Positions 43,760 to 53,565 are shown, counted from the first letter of the stretch. The stretch is DNA of 64,000 nucleotides from Paenibacillus sp. FSL H7-0737 (GCF_000758545.1 NZ_CP009279.1:2046001-2110000); one strand, 5' to 3'. Notes: generated by a model from the sequence alone, not told the origin. Translations and numbers: made by a program.

Positions 43760-44941
43760 ATGGAAAAATTATCGAAGCTGCGCGGCTTTTATCTATTTTT
43801 AGGATTGGCCGGCGGTTCATTTGGCTCTTATCTTTCGCTGCTGCTGGTCCATAATGGACTTAACAGTGGACAGATAGGTATACTAATGGCAACAGGCACG
43901 CTAGTTGCAATCACCATTCAGCCGATGTGGGGGATTATCTCTGATCGGTATAATCAGACGCGTTTAGTACTAATCCTAAGTGTGGCGGTTCCGGCCTTAC
44001 TAGCCGTCTTTTATCGTTCGGAATATTTCATTGTACTTCTTCTGGTGTATACGTGCTCAACGATCTTCTCCTCTACACAGGCTCCTATAGCCGATTCTTA
44101 CGCGATCTCGGCGGCGAATAGAGCCGGAGCCACTTACGGTAGCATCCGGCTTATGATGAGCATTGGAGCGGCTCTGGGAGCTTATGCAGGAGGGGTGTAC
44201 GTATCTACCTTCTCTGTATCCACGATATGGCTACCTTTTCTCTTTTTTAATCTGATTGCAGTCCTTATTGCGTTTACATTGCCGAAGCAGGCGGAAGAGA
44301 ATCATATGATGAGGCAATCGTTTACTCAGGGGGTAAGACAACTGCTGGGGAATCGGGTCTTCCTTGCGTTTTTGGGTGGCAGCTTTCTTGTGAACCAGAC
44401 GATGGCTGCTTTTGGTACATACTTTGTAATCGCTTTTCAATCGGTAGGAGGGTCTACGCGCTATGCAGGGATTGCGCTCTTTCTCGCATCGGTGACGAAT
44501 GTGCCTTCCATGCTGTTTGCTTCTAAGGTGATTAAGAGGTTGGGTCGTGAGCGGACCTTGCTCCTTGGGGCTCTTATTTATGTTTTGCGGTGGGGTATTC
44601 AGGTTGCTTTTCCTTATCCATCGGTAATGATCGGAGTGCAAGTGCTGCATGGTCTTTCATTTGGGTTCTTTTATATTGCTGCAGTCGAATATGTATCTCA
44701 GATCACGTCTAACGAGATGCAGGCCACTGGCCAAAGTGTATTTAATATGGTGTTTGCAGGTTTTTCTGGCATTGTCGGTAATTTACTGAATGGATTCTTG
44801 CTCAATCAAGGCGGGGTAGAAGTAATGAATCTGTCTTGTATGTTGAGCTCTATAGCAGGAGCAATGCTGCTGTTCTATGTTGCCAGAAACTCTCGGCGCA
44901 AATTATCGACGACGCTATCTTCAGGCGGGGCCCAGGCTTAA
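43760..44941 (+). CDS. MFS transporter
   Basis: A 393-aa major-facilitator permease with about 12 membrane helices. The loop 2-3 signature is present as WGIISDRYNQTRLVL, and a matching loop lies in the second half (FASKVIKRLGRERTLLLG). The overall pattern resembles the LacY/nucleoside-symporter-like MFS_1_like group (YLSLLLVHNGLNSGQIG). GGAGG precedes the ATG. It is followed 37 bp later by a thioesterase gene. The substrate is unknown. Confidence 0.88.
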   Translation: MEKLSKLRGFYLFLGLAGGSFGSYLSLLLVHNGLNSGQIGILMATGTLVAITIQPMWGIISDRYNQTRLVLILSVAVPALLAVFYRSEYFIVLLLVYTCSTIFSSTQAPIADSYAISAANRAGATYGSIRLMMSIGAALGAYAGGVYVSTFSVSTIWLPFLFFNLIAVLIAFTLPKQAEENHMMRQSFTQGVRQLLGNRVFLAFLGGSFLVNQTMAAFGTYFVIAFQSVGGSTRYAGIALFLASVTNVPSMLFASKVIKRLGRERTLLLGALIYVLRWGIQVAFPYPSVMIGVQVLHGLSFGFFYIAAVEYVSQITSNEMQATGQSVFNMVFAGFSGIVGNLLNGFLLNQGGVEVMNLSCMLSSIAGAMLLFYVARNSRRKLSTTLSSGGAQA

Positions 44942-44978
44942 CGCTTCCCTGCTGCTATGCTGAAAGGAGTATTTATAG

Positions 44979-45506
44979 ATGGAATTAGAACGAGCTGGCT
45001 TGCCCAGCCGATGGTATAAGTCGACCCTGCGTGTTCGCTATCAGGAAAGTGATCAGATGGGTGTCGTGTATCATGCGAATTATTTGAACTGGTTTGAGTC
45101 TGGTCGTACGGAGATGTTTCGTCAGGTTGGTTTTACTTATCGCGAACTTGAGAAACAAGGCGTCCTACTTCCTGTCACCTCAGCAGATTTGCAATTTAAA
45201 AGTCCGGCGCGATATGATGATCTTATCTCCGTGTATGCGCGAATGACTACCTTCTCAGCGTTACGAGTCGTATTTGAGTATCAAGTGCGGAGGCTTTCGG
45301 AAGAAGAAGGTGGAAATTCAGAAGATTTATTGGCTACTCTAGGGGAGTTGCGGTCGATGGATCCACCTGGGGAGCTGCTGGTTACCGGCACGACAAGTCA
45401 TGTTTGGGTGAACCAGGAATGGAGGCCTGCTAGGCTGGATAGAGCCCTTCCAGAGCTCTTTCACGCAATAAAAGAGGCGCTGCGGGAAGAAGGGGGTTCA
45501 GTATGA
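44979..45506 (+). CDS. Acyl-CoA thioesterase (YbgC/FadM type)
   Basis: A hot-dog-fold thioesterase of 175 aa. The 4-hydroxybenzoyl-CoA thioesterase signature RYQESDQMGVVYHANYLNWF contains the catalytic Asp, followed by ESGRTEMFRQVG. It has a longer insert (SEEEGGNSEDLLATLGELRS) than the usual ~140 aa. The stop overlaps the next gene by 4 bp. The substrate (acyl-CoA or acyl-ACP) is not resolved. Confidence 0.88.
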   Translation: MELERAGLPSRWYKSTLRVRYQESDQMGVVYHANYLNWFESGRTEMFRQVGFTYRELEKQGVLLPVTSADLQFKSPARYDDLISVYARMTTFSALRVVFEYQVRRLSEEEGGNSEDLLATLGELRSMDPPGELLVTGTTSHVWVNQEWRPARLDRALPELFHAIKEALREEGGSV

Positions 45507-45901
45507 TTAGAAGCAAATGGTTATGGGCTGGACTATTTATTATTCCTGCTGTGGAATTATTCGGTTTTATCTACGTAGCAGATCAACTTGGAGCATTTAA
45601 AACGTTGCTGCTTATGCTGACCACTTCAGTAATCGGTCTACTAATGATGCGATTTGAAGGTAAGAAGGTGCTGCAGGACAGCAGAACACATATGCAGGAG
45701 GGCCGCGTTCCTGGTCGGACGATGCTGGATGGTTTATGTATTTTTTTCGGAGGATTGCTACTGATATTGCCGGGTTTCGTAACCGATATTGTCGGTTTCA
45801 CGCTAGTATTTCCATTGACTCGGCCTTTGTACCGTATATTTTTGCTGAAGTGGATTGAGAAGAAGATGAAGAATGGCACCTTCACCTTTTACCGTCGGTA
45901 G
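45503..45901 (+). CDS. FxsA-family membrane protein (YtzA-like)
   Basis: A 132-aa integral membrane protein with three or four helices and the FxsA family signatures LFIIPAVELFGFIYVADQLG, TSVIGLLMMRFEGKKVLQDS, and PGFVTDIVGFTLVFPLTRPL. E. coli FxsA affects phage exclusion, and the Bacillus homologue YtzA lies in the same place in the ytvI-citZ region. The ATG overlaps the thioesterase stop by 4 bp. Confidence 0.85.
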   Translation: MIRSKWLWAGLFIIPAVELFGFIYVADQLGAFKTLLLMLTTSVIGLLMMRFEGKKVLQDSRTHMQEGRVPGRTMLDGLCIFFGGLLLILPGFVTDIVGFTLVFPLTRPLYRIFLLKWIEKKMKNGTFTFYRR

Positions 45902-45919
45902 TATACTTTTTACAACAAT

Positions 45920-45961
45920 AACAGAGCGGACCCTGTCATTGCTGAAGGGCCCGCTCTGTTT
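45920..45961. terminator. Bidirectional terminator between fxsA-like gene and ytvI
   Basis: ACAGAGCGGACCC pairs with GGGCCCGCTCTGT (one mismatch), with T-rich flanks on either strand, between convergent genes. Confidence 0.75.
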
Positions 45962-45991
45962 GCTATTTTACGAATTGATGATTATCGGTTC

Positions 45992-47107
45992 CTATCTTAA
46001 TCTGCCGCTAACAATGTAGCTGTGCAAAGCTCGGAATACACCCGCTCGGTTAAAGGCAACAAGGACTACTAGGACAACGGGGCCGATGATCAGCCCTAGC
46101 ATACCGAACAACTGCAGACCGGCGAACATGCCAATTAACATGGCAAGGGGATCGAGTCCTATGCTGCTGGCGAGCACTTTCGGCTCAAGCACCTGCCGGG
46201 TAATAAGAATAACAGCGTAAAGTATGGATAGTCCTATCCCTAGTGCCAGATTGTCCGTCATATAAGAATATAACGCCCAAGGCAGCATCACAATTCCCAC
46301 ACCGAGATAAGGTAGTAGATCCACAAAGCCAATCATTAAGCCGATAGCAAATGCAGACTTCACACCCAGCAGCAGCAGCCCGATTACTACAATGATCGCT
46401 GTGATTGAGATGAGGATGACCTGGGCGCGTAGATAACCGAAGAGCGCTCTGCGTAAATCTCTCCAGATATCTGACACAGGCTTTAGGAATACTGTCGGCA
46501 GCCAGCCTGTAAGTTTATCATTATGACGCTCCCAACTCGTACTAATGAAGAAGGCAGCAAGGACAACCACGATAAGAATCGTACCCAAACTAGGAAGTGC
46601 GGAGATCAGTTTCAATATTACATTAAAAAATCCCGTGACCACTTGCGTGACTGCGTAACCTACAGTTTCCGTTGTTCTGCTGATGTTGCTGTCAATCGTA
46701 GCATGATAGTCAGGATTGTCTCGGTAGAATTGATTAATCTGGTTGATGATGTTCTGAATGCTTGCATTCTGGCTTAAGGACATCAGAAGATCCTTCCATT
46801 GGTCGGTGTGGAGATTAAAGGTTTGCAGCAAGACGATTAATTCTTTTACGAGTCTTGTAATCATCGCGGTTAAGACTAGTGTGATTCCGCCTATATAAAA
46901 TAGCAGTGCAAGTGATACCGCAAGCCAGCTTGGTAATTTAAAGCCTTTAAGAATAAGTACTAATGGATGCATGATATATGCGAGCAGCCAAGCGAGCAAC
47001 AGGGGGTATAACAGCGGAAGTAATAAATAGATTGCGAGCAGGAGGATGGAAGTTGCTAGAACGACCCACAGGCCGCGCAGCAGTCTTTTTAATACCAAAC
47101 GATCCAT
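45992..47107 (-). CDS. ytvI: Sporulation integral membrane protein YtvI (AI-2E exporter family)
   Basis: A 371-aa membrane protein of the AI-2E transporter superfamily with about seven or eight helices and a long periplasmic-side region (about 75-150). Signatures: LLAWLLAYIMHPLV, GFVDLLPYLGVGIVMLPWALY and EPKVLASSIGLDPLAMLIGMF. Position upstream of citZ on the opposite strand matches B. subtilis ytvI. It is annotated as sporulation-linked in Bacillus, but its transport function is unproven. Confidence 0.88.
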   Translation of the reverse strand: MDRLVLKRLLRGLWVVLATSILLLAIYLLLPLLYPLLLAWLLAYIMHPLVLILKGFKLPSWLAVSLALLFYIGGITLVLTAMITRLVKELIVLLQTFNLHTDQWKDLLMSLSQNASIQNIINQINQFYRDNPDYHATIDSNISRTTETVGYAVTQVVTGFFNVILKLISALPSLGTILIVVVLAAFFISTSWERHNDKLTGWLPTVFLKPVSDIWRDLRRALFGYLRAQVILISITAIIVVIGLLLLGVKSAFAIGLMIGFVDLLPYLGVGIVMLPWALYSYMTDNLALGIGLSILYAVILITRQVLEPKVLASSIGLDPLAMLIGMFAGLQLFGMLGLIIGPVVLVVLVAFNRAGVFRALHSYIVSGRLR

Positions 47108-47323
47108 ACCGAGACCACACCTTCTTCATTCCTGCATAGACAGGGGAATAAGAGCTCGTCTTCATATATATTCATAGGATCGATTTAAAGACTAGAATGC
47201 GGGATAAATATTAGAATGGGCCGGAATCTGTAAACTGAAATGAAAAAATTGAATCAGAGGATTAGAAGTTTTTTTCTATCTCTCTGATAAAATCATTTGA
47301 TGCGCTCCAAAGCTTCCACATTG

Positions 47324-47352
47324 TTCACATAACCGACAAAATCCAGTATGAT
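47324..47352 (+). promoter_or_regulatory. Sigma-A promoter candidate for citZ
   Basis: TTCACA (47324-47329), 17-nt spacer, TATGAT (47347-47352), one mismatch per hexamer. The 395-bp gap between ytvI and citZ otherwise contains a cre-like site and no gene. Confidence 0.65.
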
Positions 47353-47440
47353 GAATAAAGATACGAAGCATGTTGGTCATACAGCATTCCTGACGGAAAT
47401 GTTCTTACACGCACTTATTAGATTTTTTAATGCTTTGAAT

Positions 47441-47454
47441 TGGAAATGTTTTCA
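47441..47454 (+). promoter_or_regulatory. Weak cre-like site upstream of citZ
   Basis: TGGAAATGTTTTCA matches the CcpA cre consensus TGWAANCGNTNWCA with two mismatches. It lies about 90 bp downstream of the promoter and 49 bp before the start. In Bacillus citZ is subject to catabolite repression, so a roadblock cre is plausible but unproven. Confidence 0.3.
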
Positions 47455-47502
47455 TGGAACTAAGATTGTTTTTATACCTTGTTGGCAAAGGAGAGATATG
47501 CT

Positions 47503-48615
47503 ATGACAGCTACCAAAGGCTTGGAAGGTATCGTTGCAACAACTTCATCCATTAGTTCTATTGTGGATGGTGTACTCACTTACCGCGGTTATGATATTGA
47601 TGAACTTGCAGAACATGCTACCTTCGAAGAAACAGCTTATTTGTTATGGTTCGGCAGTCTGCCGACGGTGCCAGAGCTGGAAGCGCTCAAGCGGGATCTT
47701 AGTGCCTTCGCACAGATTCCTGAACAGGTAATCGAGCAAATGAAGCTCTATCCAAAAGACGCCAACACCATGGCAGCATTGCGGTCGGCTGTATCAAGCC
47801 TTGCTCTCTATGATGAAGCGGCTGACGATATGAGCAGAGAAGCGAACGAGATTAAGGCGGTAAAACTGCAGGCACAACTCCCAACAATTGTGGCGGCACT
47901 GTCGCGTATTCGCAAGGGGCTTGAACCAGTGGCTCCGAAAGAAGGCGTTTCTATTGCTGAGAACTTCCTGTATATGCTGTGGGGAAAAGAGCCGGACAGC
48001 GTATCTGTCAAAGCACTTGATACCGCACTTGTTCTTCATGCGGACCATGAGCTGAATGCTTCAACTTTTGCTGGCCGGGTTACAGTTGCGACATTATCCG
48101 ATATTTATTCTGGGGTCACCTCCGCTATTGGTGCGCTCAAAGGCCCGCTTCACGGTGGGGCGAATGAAGCTGTTATGAAGATGCTAGAGGAGATCGGAAG
48201 TTTGGAAGCGGTTGAACCGTTTATCCGTAAGAAACTGGATAACCGTGAGAAAATCATGGGCTTCGGTCATCGAGTATATAAGAACGGTGATCCACGTGCA
48301 AAACATTTGATGAAAATGTCGCTGGAGCTTGGCACGATGAAAAATGACACCACCCTTTACGACATGTCCGTAAATATTGAACAATTGATTACCGGGCAAA
48401 AGGGATTAAGACCGAATGTTGATTTCTATTCGGCTTCTGTTTATACACAGCTAGGCATAGATCGTGAACTGTTCACTCCTATTTTTGCAATTAGCCGGAC
48501 TTCAGGTTGGACTGCGCATATTCTGGAGCAATATACAGATAACCGCATTATTCGTCCACGTGCAGAATATACGGGTATGGTTGAACAGAAATACGTTCCA
48601 GTAGACGAAAGATAG
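47503..48615 (+). CDS. citZ: Citrate synthase
   Basis: Condenses acetyl-CoA with oxaloacetate to citrate (370 aa). The ATG at 47503 has AAAGGAG 9 nt upstream and is preferred over the upstream TTG at 47479. Active-site motifs: HADHELNASTFAGRV (His), GPLHGGANEAV (catalytic His), MGFGHRVYKNGDPRAKHL (His and Arg), and the catalytic Asp in VDFYSASVYTQLGI. It is first of a citZ-icd-mdh TCA unit. A GAGCAGCC/GGCTGCTC hairpin without a T-run follows the stop. Confidence 0.97.
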   Translation: MTATKGLEGIVATTSSISSIVDGVLTYRGYDIDELAEHATFEETAYLLWFGSLPTVPELEALKRDLSAFAQIPEQVIEQMKLYPKDANTMAALRSAVSSLALYDEAADDMSREANEIKAVKLQAQLPTIVAALSRIRKGLEPVAPKEGVSIAENFLYMLWGKEPDSVSVKALDTALVLHADHELNASTFAGRVTVATLSDIYSGVTSAIGALKGPLHGGANEAVMKMLEEIGSLEAVEPFIRKKLDNREKIMGFGHRVYKNGDPRAKHLMKMSLELGTMKNDTTLYDMSVNIEQLITGQKGLRPNVDFYSASVYTQLGIDRELFTPIFAISRTSGWTAHILEQYTDNRIIRPRAEYTGMVEQKYVPVDER

Positions 48616-48711
48616 AAGAGCAGCCTTGCGGGCTGCTCCTAAAGTTTAGTAGAATGAACCCTAGCAATAGTGTTTTAAATTTTTGATTTTAATGATGATG
48701 AGAGTTTTGTT

Positions 48712-48812
48712 CGAATATAAGAAAGTATAAGTTTCACACGATACTTTATGTCTTATATTTCTCGCTTAAACACTTACCGTCCTTATAAGGACGCCGAAGG
48801 CGTTTATGCTTG
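48712..48812 (+). repeat. Structured leader-like repeat upstream of icd (copy A)
   Basis: About 100 bp, similar over its length to 55281-55386. Core: a CGTCC-TTATAA-GGACG hairpin overlapping ACGCC-GAA-GGCGT, then TTTATGCTTG. It lies between citZ and icd, 55 bp before the icd start, so it is probably in the transcript. Confidence 0.7.
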
Positions 48813-48866
48813 GATGCTTGTCAATGCTATTTAAATCCCACAAAACTTTAGGAGGAATACACTCAA

Positions 48867-50162
48867 ATGTTGAAACTAGAAAAATTCGATCTACCTACAG
48901 AAGGCGAACAAATCACGATTAAAGAAGGAAAACTACAAGTTCCGAATAATCCAATCATTCCTTTTATCGAGGGTGACGGTACAGGCCGTGATATTTGGAA
49001 AGCTTCCAAGCGCGTACTTGATGCAGCAGTAACTAAAGCTTATGGTGGCACTAAGCAAATCGCTTGGTACGAAGTATTTGCTGGCGAAAAAGCTTTCAAT
49101 ACATATGGTGAATGGTTGCCAAATGATACGTTGGAAGCAATCCGCGAATATTTTGTGGCGATCAAGGGACCACTTACTACTCCAATCGGAGGCGGTATTC
49201 GTTCATTGAATGTAGCTTTGCGTCAAGAATTGGATTTGTACGTATGTCTGCGTCCAGTTCGTTATTTCCAAGGTGTACCTTCTCCTGTTAAACGTCCTGA
49301 GCTGGTGGATATGGTTATTTTCCGTGAGAATACAGAGGATATCTATGCAGGGATTGAATATCAAGAAGGCTCTGCTGAAGTGAAGAAAGTCATTGAATTC
49401 CTGCAAAAAGAGATGGGAGTTAACAAAATCCGTTTCCCTGAAACTTCTGGTATTGGTATCAAACCGGTATCCTCCGAAGGTTCGAAGCGCTTGGTGCGCG
49501 CTGCAATTGAATATGCAATCAAACACGGACGTAAGAGTGTAACGCTTGTTCACAAAGGAAACATCATGAAGTTCACTGAAGGTGCCTTTAAAAACTGGGG
49601 TTATGAAGTAGCTGAGCAAGAGTTCGGAGATAAGGTCTTCACTTGGAGTCAATATGATGTGATTAAGGAACGTGACGGTGAGGCTGCCGCTAATGCTGCT
49701 CAGAAGGATGCTGAAGCTGCTGGCAAAATCATTATCAAGGATGCAATTGCGGATATCGCGCTGCAACAAGTTCTGACTCGTCCAACTGATTTCGATGTTA
49801 TTGCTACGTTGAACCTGAACGGGGATTACCTGTCCGACGCACTGGCTGCACAAATCGGCGGCATCGGCATCGCTCCTGGAGCGAACATTAACTACATTAC
49901 TGGCCACGCCATCTTTGAAGCTACCCATGGTACAGCTCCTAAATATGCAGACAAAGACGTTGTGAATCCTGGTTCTGTCATTCTGTCCGGCGTAATGCTC
50001 TTGGAGCACTTGGGCTGGCAGGAAGCAGCGGACCTGATTTATAAAGGTATGGAAACTGCTATCAACAATAAGACCGTGACTTATGACTTTGCCCGCCTGA
50101 TGGAAGGTGCAACTGAGCTGAAATGCTCCGCATTTGCAGACGAAATTATTAACCACCTATAG
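48867..50162 (+). CDS. icd: Isocitrate dehydrogenase (NADP+)
   Basis: Oxidatively decarboxylates isocitrate to 2-oxoglutarate (431 aa). Motifs: [28 protein letters not shown] (substrate Ser), [24 protein letters not shown], catalytic Lys and Asp in [14 protein letters not shown] and [13 protein letters not shown], and [20 protein letters not shown] (the Lys-Tyr NADP specificity pair). It is the second TCA gene. Spacing is 251 bp from citZ (with the repeat element) and 62 bp to mdh. Confidence 0.97.
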   Translation: MLKLEKFDLPTEGEQITIKEGKLQVPNNPIIPFIEGDGTGRDIWKASKRVLDAAVTKAYGGTKQIAWYEVFAGEKAFNTYGEWLPNDTLEAIREYFVAIKGPLTTPIGGGIRSLNVALRQELDLYVCLRPVRYFQGVPSPVKRPELVDMVIFRENTEDIYAGIEYQEGSAEVKKVIEFLQKEMGVNKIRFPETSGIGIKPVSSEGSKRLVRAAIEYAIKHGRKSVTLVHKGNIMKFTEGAFKNWGYEVAEQEFGDKVFTWSQYDVIKERDGEAAANAAQKDAEAAGKIIIKDAIADIALQQVLTRPTDFDVIATLNLNGDYLSDALAAQIGGIGIAPGANINYITGHAIFEATHGTAPKYADKDVVNPGSVILSGVMLLEHLGWQEAADLIYKGMETAINNKTVTYDFARLMEGATELKCSAFADEIINHL

Positions 50163-50224
50163 GTTAGATTAGCCTTAGCCAGATAACATTAGCCTTACCT
50201 TTATCATTTCTAGGAGGCGAATCT

Positions 50225-51166
50225 GTGGCGATCAAGCGTTATAAAATTACAGTGGTAGGTGCCGGTTTTACCGGCGCTACTACAGCTCTTATGTTAGCTC
50301 AAAAGGAACTTGGAGACGTTGTGCTGCTCGATATTCCACAAATGGAGAACCCAACCAAGGGTAAGGCGCTTGACATGCAAGAAGCAGGTCCTGTGCAGAG
50401 ATTCGACAGTCATATTATTGGAACCTCAAGTTATGAAGATGCTGTAGATTCTGATATTGTAATTATCACTGCAGGGATTGCCCGTAAACCTGGGATGAGC
50501 CGCGACGATCTTGTGAATATCAATGCAGGGATTGTAAAGTCGGTATGCGAGAACGTAAGAGATGTAGCACCGGAATCCATCGTAATTATTTTGAGTAATC
50601 CGGTAGATGCGATGACTTATGCTGCATTTGAAGCGTTAGGCTTTCCGAAAAACCGCGTAATTGGACAATCCGGCGTGCTGGATACAGCGCGTTACTGCAC
50701 TTTTATTGCACAAGAGCTGAACGTATCCGTTGAAGATGTACGTGGTTTCGTAATAGGCGGACACGGCAATGATATGGTACCGCTCGTTCGTTATTCTAGT
50801 GTCGGAGGCATTCCGATCGATACATTGATTCCTACGGATCGTATTGAGGAGATTGTGAAGCGTACACGTGTGGGTGGCGGGGAAATCGTTGACCTTTTAG
50901 GAAATGGTAGTGCGTATTATGCTCCTGCAGCCTCTTTAGTTCAGATGACGGAAGCGATCTTGAAGGATAAGAAACGGATCATTCCGGTTATTGCCTTGCT
51001 TGAAGGCGAATATGGTTATGACAATCTGTTTCTGGGCGTTCCAGCTCTTCTTGGTGCGAATGGGATTGAGAAGATCTTTGAACTGGAGCTTACGGCTGAG
51101 GAGAAAGCGGCTTTAGATAAGTCCGCAGAGTCCGTACGTAGTGTAACAGCAATATTATCTGTGTAG
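50225..51166 (+). CDS. mdh: Malate dehydrogenase
   Basis: Oxidises malate to oxaloacetate with NAD (313 aa). The start is GTG with AGGAGG 8 nt upstream. The Rossmann motif [17 protein letters not shown] is followed by [16 protein letters not shown], active-site loop [16 protein letters not shown] and catalytic His in [15 protein letters not shown]. It ends the citZ-icd-mdh unit, supplying oxaloacetate for citrate synthase. Confidence 0.97.
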   Translation: MAIKRYKITVVGAGFTGATTALMLAQKELGDVVLLDIPQMENPTKGKALDMQEAGPVQRFDSHIIGTSSYEDAVDSDIVIITAGIARKPGMSRDDLVNINAGIVKSVCENVRDVAPESIVIILSNPVDAMTYAAFEALGFPKNRVIGQSGVLDTARYCTFIAQELNVSVEDVRGFVIGGHGNDMVPLVRYSSVGGIPIDTLIPTDRIEEIVKRTRVGGGEIVDLLGNGSAYYAPAASLVQMTEAILKDKKRIIPVIALLEGEYGYDNLFLGVPALLGANGIEKIFELELTAEEKAALDKSAESVRSVTAILSV

Positions 51167-51184
51167 ATTGTGTCAAATGAAAGG

Positions 51185-51233
51185 GGAGGGTCCCGAAGGC
51201 CGTGAAATGGCTTAAGGGCTCTCTCTTTTTTTA
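51185..51233 (+). terminator. Terminator after mdh
   Basis: An imperfect stem, GAGGGTCCC with GGGCTCTC and inner GCC/GGC, followed by seven T. Confidence 0.6.
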
Positions 51234-51339
51234 TATCAACAACTTCAAAGAATGGACACCTAAGTTGCTTTTCTTATTCTAATATTATGGGTATAATTAT
51301 ATGTAACTATTATCACAGTTAAATTGGAGGAGATATGAT

Positions 51340-51768
51340 ATGGATTGGAACGTTTTGTTTTTCTTACATATGATCGGGACGCTGGCACTAGGATTTTACC
51401 TTGTACTGCCTTTCATCATCGGTCGTGCTGAAAAATTGTCGCCTGCAGCAAAAGAAGGTACGTTAAGTGCAGTTACTGGATTTAACCGCTTTGCACAGTA
51501 CGGTTTAGTGATTCAACTACTTACAGGTGGTTACATGATGACCAAAGGTGATTATTCTGTAGCATGGATGATCATTATCGTTGTATTGTTGCTAGCAATG
51601 TTTGCGCTTGGTGGTATTATGAGCAAGCCTTTGCGTCTTGCTGCTGCTGGAATTCGTGAGAACCGTGATGTCAAAGCAGAAACAGGCAAATTGCGTACGC
51701 TTAGTGCGCTACTGTCCGTGTCATTGCTGCTGATGGTATTCTTCATGGTATTTAACGATATTATTTAA
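51340..51768 (+). CDS. Four-helix membrane protein, unknown function
   Basis: A 142-aa protein with four membrane helices (about 5-28, 50-68, 75-92, 120-140) and short cytosolic loops, similar in layout to DUF2269-type proteins. GGAGG lies 7-8 nt before the ATG. It stands alone between terminators. The function is unknown. Confidence 0.7.
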   Translation: MDWNVLFFLHMIGTLALGFYLVLPFIIGRAEKLSPAAKEGTLSAVTGFNRFAQYGLVIQLLTGGYMMTKGDYSVAWMIIIVVLLLAMFALGGIMSKPLRLAAAGIRENRDVKAETGKLRTLSALLSVSLLLMVFFMVFNDII

Positions 51769-51783
51769 TCTGTAGCACTATGA

Positions 51784-51816
51784 GCCCGCTTCCGTAATGG
51801 AGAGCGGGTTTTTTTG
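51784..51816 (+). terminator. Rho-independent terminator
   Basis: CCCGCTTCC and GGAGAGCGGG (one bulge) around GTAAT, followed by seven T. Confidence 0.88.
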
Positions 51817-51980
51817 TGTTCAAAAAAACTTCGGATTGTTTGATTCTACCTGCATTGTGGTAAGTAACTTTTCATACAGCAATTTAAAAAAATGATAAAG
51901 CGGGCGTATAAACGTATACGCTTGAGCCATCCTAAGACGATCAGTTAACTATCAATTACTTAACGAGAGGAGCTAGGATT

Positions 51981-52850
51981 ATGTCAAACGACAAGCAAGC
52001 TACGAAAACCTTACCCCCGCAAGAACAGCATCATCAGCCAGGAATTGAGAGCGAAATGAAGCCGTTGCCGAAATATGAGCCGGCTAATTATAAGGCGGCA
52101 GGTAAATTGCAGGGCAAGGCGGCACTTATTACTGGAGGAGACAGCGGGATCGGACGGGCAGTGGCTGTTCTTTTTGCAAAAGAAGGCGCCGATGTAGTTA
52201 TTTCATATCTGAATGAACACTCTGATGCAGAGGAAACGAAACGCCAGGTGGAGCAGGAAGGTCGCAAATGCATTCTGATTCCAGGAGATATTGGTGTGGA
52301 AACCTTCTGTAAAGATCTCATTAAACAGACGGTAGAGGGCCTCGGGAAACTGGATATTCTCATCAATAACGCGGCGGAGCAACATCCACAAGCTAAGATT
52401 GAGGATATTACGTCCGAGCAGCTAGAGCGTACATTCCGTACGAATATTTTTGCAATGTTTTATTTGACCAAAGCGGCTATGCCTCATCTGAAAGCAGGAT
52501 CAGCAATCATTAATACGACTTCGATTACCGCTTATCGTGGTAGTCCACAATTACTGGACTACTCTTCAACGAAAGGAGCCATTCTGAGCTTCACGCGTTC
52601 CTTATCTACGAATCTGGCAGAGAAAGGCATTCGGGTAAATGGCGTTGCTCCGGGTCCAATTTGGACACCGCTTATTCCATCTACTTTTGATGCAAAACAG
52701 GTTAGTGAGTTCGGCGGTACGCAGCCTATGAAGCGACCGGGACAACCGGAGGAGCTGGCCCCAGCTTATGTATATCTAGCCTCCGATGATTCGAGTTATG
52801 TGACCGGACAGGTTATCCATGTAAATGGTGGCGAGGTCGTAAACGGGTAG
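51981..52850 (+). CDS. SDR-family oxidoreductase (YhdF/YhxC-like)
   Basis: A classical short-chain dehydrogenase (289 aa). A hydrophilic 45-residue N-terminal tail (QATKTLPPQEQHHQPGIESE) precedes the Rossmann core, as in Bacillus general-stress SDRs. Motifs: ALITGGDSGIGRAVAVLFAK, INNAAEQHP, Ser in INTTSITAY, YSSTKGA (Tyr-x-x-x-Lys) and VAPGPIWTPLIP. GAGAGGAG precedes the ATG. A GCGTATA-AACG-TATACGC dyad lies upstream at 51903-51920 and may be an operator. The substrate is unknown. Confidence 0.9.
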   Translation: MSNDKQATKTLPPQEQHHQPGIESEMKPLPKYEPANYKAAGKLQGKAALITGGDSGIGRAVAVLFAKEGADVVISYLNEHSDAEETKRQVEQEGRKCILIPGDIGVETFCKDLIKQTVEGLGKLDILINNAAEQHPQAKIEDITSEQLERTFRTNIFAMFYLTKAAMPHLKAGSAIINTTSITAYRGSPQLLDYSSTKGAILSFTRSLSTNLAEKGIRVNGVAPGPIWTPLIPSTFDAKQVSEFGGTQPMKRPGQPEELAPAYVYLASDDSSYVTGQVIHVNGGEVVNG

Positions 52851-52883
52851 ATGCTCAGCCAACCAAACCTAGATACTTATATA

Positions 52884-52924
52884 AAAAGCTCTAATTCAGG
52901 GTTAGCCGAATTAGAGCTTTTTGT
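52884..52924. terminator. Bidirectional terminator between SDR and yfbR-like genes
   Basis: A perfect 15-bp stem, AAAAAGCTCTAATTC with GAATTAGAGCTTTTT, between convergent genes. Confidence 0.9.
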
Positions 52925-52938
52925 ATTGATCTTGGGAT

Positions 52939-53565
52939 TTAGTTTCCAGCAGACAGCTCATCGAGCGACATTTCAAAACTCGGAGCCATATGAGTGAGGA
53001 AATAATCTACTTCCTGTAAGCCGAGTCCGCGTAGCTTCGCACCTGTCTGCTCTTTCGCCGCTGCGAATTCACGGTTGCCCGCAGCAACCTCCCAGACACA
53101 CTTTAGGTAAGCATCCAGTCGATCGGCTGCTTTAACGTAGCTGTGCAGGAGAACGTCCTCCGAATCGGGAGAACTGTCTTCTGGCTGCATGAGCTGCGTG
53201 TAAATGCCCTGAAGCTCGGGAGGAATCATACCGGTCAAGCGTTCCGCAGCAATTCTTTCCATTTCGCGGAAGTTGGTAAGTAGCCGAGGATTATTGTATT
53301 TCACTGGTGTGGCAATATCACCCGTGAACACTTCGCTGGCATCATGGAACAGGGCCATAGTTGCTGCTCTTTCAGCGTTTAATGAACGTCCATAATGAAT
53401 ATTACCAATGGAACAGAGCATATGTGTGAGCAGAGCTACATGGAAAGAATGCTCTGCAACGTTCTCAGGTGCGGTGCTGCGCATTAGGCTCCAGCGCTGA
53501 ATATATTGAAGCCGATATAAATAGGCGGAAAAATGGTAGTTCAATTTTAAAGTAACCCCTTTCAT
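52939..53565 (-). CDS. HD-domain 5'-deoxynucleotidase (YfbR family)
   Basis: A 208-aa HD-domain phosphohydrolase predicted to remove phosphate from deoxynucleoside 5'-monophosphates. Metal-binding residues appear in NVAEHSFHVALLTHML, ALFHDASEVFTGDIATPVKY and KAADRLDAYLKCVWE. Sequence from LYRLQYIQRWSLMRS parallels E. coli YfbR. A TTG at 53544 with AAGGGG 11 nt upstream is an alternative start that would match the E. coli N-terminus better. Confidence 0.88.
   Translation of the reverse strand: MKGVTLKLNYHFSAYLYRLQYIQRWSLMRSTAPENVAEHSFHVALLTHMLCSIGNIHYGRSLNAERAATMALFHDASEVFTGDIATPVKYNNPRLLTNFREMERIAAERLTGMIPPELQGIYTQLMQPEDSSPDSEDVLLHSYVKAADRLDAYLKCVWEVAAGNREFAAAKEQTGAKLRGLGLQEVDYFLTHMAPSFEMSLDELSAGN

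Noticed and set aside
49203..50156. 317-codon minus-strand frame opposite icd
   Set aside because: It lies entirely antisense to a clear isocitrate dehydrogenase, has no family features and no ribosome-binding site. It is a shadow frame caused by codon bias.
51886..51910. Sigma-B promoter before the SDR gene
   Set aside because: ATTTAA and GGGCGT resemble the consensus only loosely, and the -10 GGGTAT is not met.
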